Source: Anaerolineae bacterium
GTDB taxonomy: Bacteria > Chloroflexota > Anaerolineae > J102
DNA length: 9,213 bases
Assembly (NCBI GenBank): GCA_026985975.1
Contig: JALSPL010000393.1
Span: 1 to 9,213, forward strand
Direction: 5' to 3'
Part shown: one piece after another, positions 6,139 to 9,213 of the stretch
How positions within the stretch are numbered: position 1 is the first letter of the stretch
Layout of the letters: every line of letters begins with the position of its first letter
Made by a program: the position numbers and the translations under genes
Notes under the pieces: generated by a model
What the model was told of the DNA's origin: nothing
The model's database searches: none
What the model saw: the letters and a program-made list of their open reading frames with translations, nothing else

Positions 6139-7380
6139 ATGGACATCAACAAAGCCAATGCCGAAGCAGTCGGTCGTATGATGGAGGCCCGGCCCGTGCT
6201 GGTAGGCATGGGCAAAGCCATCGACGTCATTCCCGGCATGCACGAAAACCTGCTGCTGCACGCGGGCCCGCCCATCGACTGGGATCGGGCGTCCGGGCCC
6301 ATGAAGGGCTCGATCACCGGTGCGCTCATCTTCGAAGGTCGGGCCAAAAACGAGGCCGAGGCCGAAGCCCTGGTCAAGTCGGGCGAGATCAAGCTGGAGC
6401 CCTGCCACGAGCATCAATCGGTGGGCCCCATGGCTGGTCTCACCTCGCCCAACATGGAAGTCTACATCATCGAAAACAAGACCCACGGCAATCTGGCCTT
6501 CAGCAACATGAACGAGGGCTACGGCAAGGTGCTGCGCTACGGCGCCTACGACCAGGAAGTCATGGATCGCCTGCAGTGGATGCACGAGGTGATGGCGCCG
6601 GTGCTGAAGGAGGCCATCGATCTGGCGGGCGGCGTGGACATCAAAGCGCTGCTGGCCGAGGCCCTGCACATGGGCGATGAGGGCCACAACCGCAACAAGG
6701 CGGGCTCCATTCTCTTCCTCAAGGCCCTGGCTCCCAGCATTGCCAAGGCTGCGCCCAGCGCCGATGTGGCCGCGGACATTCTCAAGGCCATTGGCGACAA
6801 CGCCCTGGCTGTGCTGAACCCCGTCATGGCCGCGTGCAAGGCCATGGCCGATGCCGCGCACGGCGTGGAGGGCAGCACCGTGGTCACAGTCATGGCCCGC
6901 AACGGCACCGATTTCGGCATCCGCGTCAGCGGCCTGGGCGATCGCTGGTTCACTGGGCCTGTGGGCATGCCCAAAGGCCTCTACTTCCCTGGCTTCACCG
7001 CCGAAGATGGCAGCGGCGACATCGGCGACAGCACGATTACCGAGACCGCGGGCATCGGAGGTTTTGCCATGGCCGCCGCCCCCGCCATCGTTACCTTTAT
7101 CAGCGGCACGCCGCAGGACGCCATCAACACCACCATGGAGATGTACGAAATCACCACCGCGGAGCACAAATACTTCAACATCCCCTTCCTGGGCTTCCGC
7201 GGCACCCCCACCGGCATCGATATCCGCAAAGTCGTCGAGACCGGCATCACCCCGCGCATTAACACCGGCATCGCCCACAAAGACGCGGGCGTGGGCCAGA
7301 TCGGCGCGGGCCTGGTGCGACCGCCGATGAACATCTTTGAAGAGTCGTTGCTGGCATTTGCCGAGAAGTATGGATTTTAG
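6139..7380 (+). CDS. ylbE: DUF1116 (YlbE/AllG family) protein, likely carbamoyltransferase subunit
   Basis: The product has 413 residues, the usual size for the family (E. coli YlbE is about 419). Signature stretches are LLLHAGPPIDW (38-48), EPCHEHQSVGPMAG (87-100), FSNMNEGYGKVLRYGA (121-136), ALHMGDEGHNRN (175-186), MARNGTDFGIRVSGL (252-266), a glycine- and alanine-rich segment GDIGDSTITETAGIGGFAM (293-311) and the C-terminal GVGQIGAGLVRPP (384-396). The many conserved His, Asp and Glu residues suggest a catalytic or metal-related role, but I cannot name the active site. In E. coli, YlbE works with FdrA and YlbF as oxamate carbamoyltransferase. The third subunit type (DUF2877/YlbF) and a carbamate kinase are not seen in this window. 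High G+C and codon use match fdrA and the cyclase gene, not the repeat-protein gene just upstream. Confidence 0.9.
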   Translation: MDINKANAEAVGRMMEARPVLVGMGKAIDVIPGMHENLLLHAGPPIDWDRASGPMKGSITGALIFEGRAKNEAEAEALVKSGEIKLEPCHEHQSVGPMAGLTSPNMEVYIIENKTHGNLAFSNMNEGYGKVLRYGAYDQEVMDRLQWMHEVMAPVLKEAIDLAGGVDIKALLAEALHMGDEGHNRNKAGSILFLKALAPSIAKAAPSADVAADILKAIGDNALAVLNPVMAACKAMADAAHGVEGSTVVTVMARNGTDFGIRVSGLGDRWFTGPVGMPKGLYFPGFTAEDGSGDIGDSTITETAGIGGFAMAAAPAIVTFISGTPQDAINTTMEMYEITTAEHKYFNIPFLGFRGTPTGIDIRKVVETGITPRINTGIAHKDAGVGQIGAGLVRPPMNIFEESLLAFAEKYGF

Positions 7381-7386
7381 AAAATC

Positions 7387-7414
7387 AATGATTAATGATT
7401 GATGATTAAAGATT
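7387..7414. repeat. Heptamer tandem array, left end of the four-helix-bundle cassette
   Basis: Four 7-bp units occur in register: AATGATT (7387-7393), AATGATT (7394-7400), GATGATT (7401-7407) and AAAGATT (7408-7414). It begins 7 bp after the DUF1116 stop codon and ends just before the ribosome site (GCGAGG, 7416-7421) of the next gene. An inverted copy lies at 7948-7976. Confidence 0.8.
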
Positions 7415-7429
7415 GGCGAGGTTTGGCCG

Positions 7430-7927
7430 ATGCAAAGTTATGAAGACGTCAAGATGTTGCAAGATGCTGAAGAACTTGCGGATGGCGTCTGGCAACTTGT
7501 CTCGCAATGGGACAAATTTGCAAAGGATACAGTTGCCGCGCAATTCGTGCGGGCGGCGGATTCCGTCGGCGCTAACATTGCTGAATCCTACGGGCGATTT
7601 CATTATGGTGAGAAAATTCAATTTCTATACTATGCCCGAGGAAGTGTTTTTGAGACGAAATACTGGTTGAATCGAGCACTCGAACGCAAGTTGATATCGA
7701 CCGAAGCCCACCGAATTCATGCTACCAGGCTGACAAACATTGCCAAGCAAATCAATGGGTTTGCTCAACATCTCAAAATGCGTCGTTATAGAGGAAAATC
7801 CAACTCCGTTTTGAAAGAAGATGGCCCCGTTTACCGTACCTTTACTGATTCAGCAGAGGACACAATCTTTGCAGAACGGCATTTAACATGGATTGCTTTA
7901 CATCACGACGGCGATTTTTCGTCTTGA
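7430..7927 (+). CDS. Four-helix-bundle protein (23S rRNA intervening sequence protein family)
   Basis: The ATG at 7430 follows GCGAGG (7416-7421) by 8 nt and gives 165 residues. The family pattern is clear: an opening Y-x-D-V-x-x-x-Q-x-A-x-x-L helix (4-17), then FVRAADSVGANIAESYGR (40-57, shortened core ANIAESYGR) and the helix KIQFLYYARGSVFETKYWL (63-81). The family was first found as proteins encoded in insertions within 23S rRNA of some bacteria, is related to the Avd accessory protein of diversity-generating retroelements, and is commonly found as free-standing genes. It probably forms a basic, nucleic-acid-binding oligomer; its cellular role is unknown. Usual length is about 115-130 residues, so the last 40 or so residues (after about 120) are an unusual extension with no recognisable domain, perhaps readthrough of flanking DNA. 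No rRNA sequence is visible nearby. Confidence 0.85.
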   Translation: MQSYEDVKMLQDAEELADGVWQLVSQWDKFAKDTVAAQFVRAADSVGANIAESYGRFHYGEKIQFLYYARGSVFETKYWLNRALERKLISTEAHRIHATRLTNIAKQINGFAQHLKMRRYRGKSNSVLKEDGPVYRTFTDSAEDTIFAERHLTWIALHHDGDFSS

Positions 7928-7947
7928 AAGTCATTCGCAACGGCCCC

Positions 7948-7976
7948 TTTAATCTTTAATCCATTAATCATTAATC
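7948..7976. repeat. Heptamer tandem array, right end of the cassette (inverted)
   Basis: TTTAATC (7948-7954), TTTAATC (7955-7961), one extra C (7962), ATTAATC (7963-7969) and ATTAATC (7970-7976). The reverse complement matches the left array unit by unit apart from a few substitutions and the extra base. It ends 8 bp before the ribosome binding site of the cyclase gene. Confidence 0.8.
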
Positions 7977-7984
7977 TCCATCGA

Positions 7985-7990
7985 AAGGAG
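7985..7990 (+). promoter_or_regulatory. Strong ribosome binding site of the cyclase gene
   Basis: AAGGAG lies 6 nt before ATG 7997, the best Shine-Dalgarno match in the window. It sits just outside the right heptamer array, so the cassette leaves it intact. Confidence 0.75.
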
Positions 7991-7996
7991 TTCATC

Positions 7997-9213
7997 ATGG
8001 ACAGAGAAACCCTCATCACCACCCTCTCCTCCGCCAAAGTCTACGATTTGGCTCAGGATTTGAGCATCTTCACCCCGCCTTTCCCCGGCGATAAGCCTCT
8101 GGAGATCACTTTCTTCAAGCGTGTGACCGGCGCGTATCATGGCGGGCCCGGGGCCAACGGCCAGTTCATCAAGTGGAGCAACACCACCGGCACGCATCTG
8201 GTGGGCGAACGGGCCTATCACTCGGGCGGTCGGGCCCTGGCCGACATCCCCCTGAAAGACCTGATGGGCCGCGGCGTGGTGGCGGACATCTCCCATCTCG
8301 TCTCCGATTATAGCGTCTACACGCCCGAGATGATCGAGAGCGTCGTCGATGTGAAAAAGGGCGATATCCTCATCATCAACACCGGTTACCACCGCTACTC
8401 GTGGGATCAGCCCGACATCTTCAATCCCAACGCCCAGGGCGGCGTGGAGAGCAAGGAATTCGGCTTCCTGGTGCGACATCCGGGTCCCAGCCTCTCCTTC
8501 TACAAATGGATTATCGAGAAGGAACTGAAGATCGTGGGCGTGGATTGCGGGCTGCTGGAACATCCCATGAACACCCTCATCCGCACCATGCACCCCACCG
8601 AGTTCGCCAAGGCCGAAGCCAAACTCAAGGCCGAGCATGGCAAGACCTGGGAGGAGATGTATCCACCCGAGGAATACTACAAGCTGCTACACATGGCCGT
8701 GCCCAAGGCCCACATCCTCTTCGCCGAAAGCATCGTCGGCCAGATCGATGAGCTACTCAACCAGCGGGCCTGGTTTATGATGCTGCCGCTGCCCTTCATG
8801 GAGGTGGAAAGCTCCTGGATGCGTCCGGTGGCCTATCGCCCGCCCGAAGGCATGGACGAAGAGGCATTTTTCGACCTGATGGACAGCGTCGAGGTGCTGG
8901 ATTTCACCCTGCCTTTCAGCGTGCAGACCCCGCAATGGGCCAACTACGAGCCCCTGGTGGTCAAATATCTCAAACGCGTGGGCGGGCAGCCCTTCGGGCT
9001 GGGACGCAACACCGCGCTCTGCACCGCCAGCTTCCATCTGGCCACGCACATGGATGGCGAAATTCACTTCTGGTCCCGGGGCCGCACCATCGGCCAGGTG
9101 CCATTGGAACACTGGATCGGGCCCGGCGCCATCGCCGACATCTCCCACCTGGTGGATGATCTGGATGTGTACACGCCCGAGATGATCGAAAGCGTCGTGG
9201 ATGTGCGGGAAGG
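7997..9213 (+). CDS. Tandem-domain cyclase family protein (metal-dependent amidohydrolase), 3' end outside window
   Basis: The frame is open from ATG 7997 to the window end: 405 residues and incomplete. Residues 14-275 and 298 onward each resemble a whole cyclase-family domain (PF04199; kynurenine formamidase and isatin hydrolase type), so this is a head-to-tail duplication, expected to reach perhaps 550-600 residues. Both halves share ADISHLV (96-102; 380-386) and an identical VYTPEMIESVVDV (107-119; 391-403). The second half has the metal-site pattern H-x-x-T-H-x-D-x-x-x-H (347-357, HLATHMDGEIH). In the first half the matching positions read T63, H67, V69 and A73, so only one of the ligands survives and that domain is probably structural or regulatory. 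The family hydrolyses cyclic or N-formyl amides; next to FdrA and DUF1116, a ring-opening step in N-compound catabolism is likely, substrate unknown. Confidence 0.85.
   Translation, partial: MDRETLITTLSSAKVYDLAQDLSIFTPPFPGDKPLEITFFKRVTGAYHGGPGANGQFIKWSNTTGTHLVGERAYHSGGRALADIPLKDLMGRGVVADISHLVSDYSVYTPEMIESVVDVKKGDILIINTGYHRYSWDQPDIFNPNAQGGVESKEFGFLVRHPGPSLSFYKWIIEKELKIVGVDCGLLEHPMNTLIRTMHPTEFAKAEAKLKAEHGKTWEEMYPPEEYYKLLHMAVPKAHILFAESIVGQIDELLNQRAWFMMLPLPFMEVESSWMRPVAYRPPEGMDEEAFFDLMDSVEVLDFTLPFSVQTPQWANYEPLVVKYLKRVGGQPFGLGRNTALCTASFHLATHMDGEIHFWSRGRTIGQVPLEHWIGPGAIADISHLVDDLDVYTPEMIESVVDVRE

Larger units (their letters stand above)
7390..7976. mobile_element. Putative compact cassette: four-helix-bundle gene between inverted heptamer arrays
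   Basis: The two ends match as inverted repeats. Read inward, the left end gives GATTAAT, GATTGAT, GATTAAA, GATTGG, and the right end gives GATTAAT, GATTAAT, GATTAAA, GATTAAA with one extra G. The enclosed 587 bp hold a single gene and have lower G+C than both neighbours. Taking it out would leave the DUF1116 stop about 30 bp from the cyclase start, a normal operon gap. No transposase is present and no convincing target duplication is visible, so mobility is inferred from layout. The alternative is a stable gene flanked by repeat-prone DNA. Confidence 0.5.

Noticed and set aside
6121..7278. 385-codon open frame on the minus strand
   Set aside because: It is opposite the DUF1116 gene, whose motifs are clear. 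The minus-strand product is low-complexity His/Gly/Ala-rich and unlike a known family.
7430..7927. True 23S rRNA intervening sequence
   Set aside because: Flanking DNA encodes proteins, not rRNA. The gene is a free-standing member of the family.
7380..7986. GAAA as a target-site duplication around the cassette
   Set aside because: GAAA occurs at 7380-7383 and 7983-7986, but four bases at this spacing are too easily matched by chance and do not abut the repeat ends.
7964..8638. 224-codon open frame on the minus strand
   Set aside because: It is a shadow of the cyclase gene, starts within repeat DNA and has no recognisable domain.

Overview
The window looks like a bacterial chromosome fragment of mixed base composition. 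Sampled stretches are about 60-65% G+C in the metabolic genes, about 50-53% in a long repeat-protein gene and about 40-50% in a small four-helix-bundle gene. I suspect a Chloroflexota (Anaerolineae or Caldilineae-like) origin. The grounds are a secreted propeller-type repeat protein ending in a WLPLI-type tail, the intergenic palindromes and heptamer repeats, and the gene mix. This is a judgement from memory, not a database result.

Layout: bases 1-120 hold two facing arrays of 7-bp repeats. Bases 121-546 are a leader without a convincing gene, with a 14-bp palindrome and a plausible promoter. Then, all on the + strand, come a CoxG/SRPBCC protein (547-1197), an FdrA-family protein (1304-3010), a perfect 15-bp-stem hairpin (3014-3046), a probable remnant of a DUF4143-type ATPase gene carrying another palindrome (3055-3291), a large secreted protein of about 21 propeller-blade-like repeats (3411-6098), a DUF1116/YlbE-family protein (6139-7380), a four-helix-bundle '23S rRNA intervening-sequence' protein (7430-7927) framed by inverted 7-bp-repeat arrays, and a tandem-domain cyclase-family amidohydrolase that runs off the end (7997-9213).

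Functional reading: FdrA and the DUF1116 protein correspond to two of the three subunits (FdrA/YlbE/YlbF, also named AllF/AllG/AllH) of the E. coli oxamate carbamoyltransferase, which ends anaerobic allantoin breakdown by making carbamoyl phosphate. With a cyclase-family amidohydrolase and a CoxG protein (the family associated with molybdenum hydroxylases), the cluster suggests breakdown of a cyclic amide or N-heterocycle through ring opening and a carbamoyl-transfer or related acyl-transfer step. The substrate is not determined.

The most notable structural point is that this presumed operon appears interrupted twice. A lower-G+C block of about 3.1 kb lies between fdrA and the DUF1116 gene. 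A compact cassette of about 590 bp, bounded by inverted heptamer arrays, lies between the DUF1116 and cyclase genes. A gene-less pair of similar 7-bp-period inverted arrays at the start of the window could be a related minimal element.
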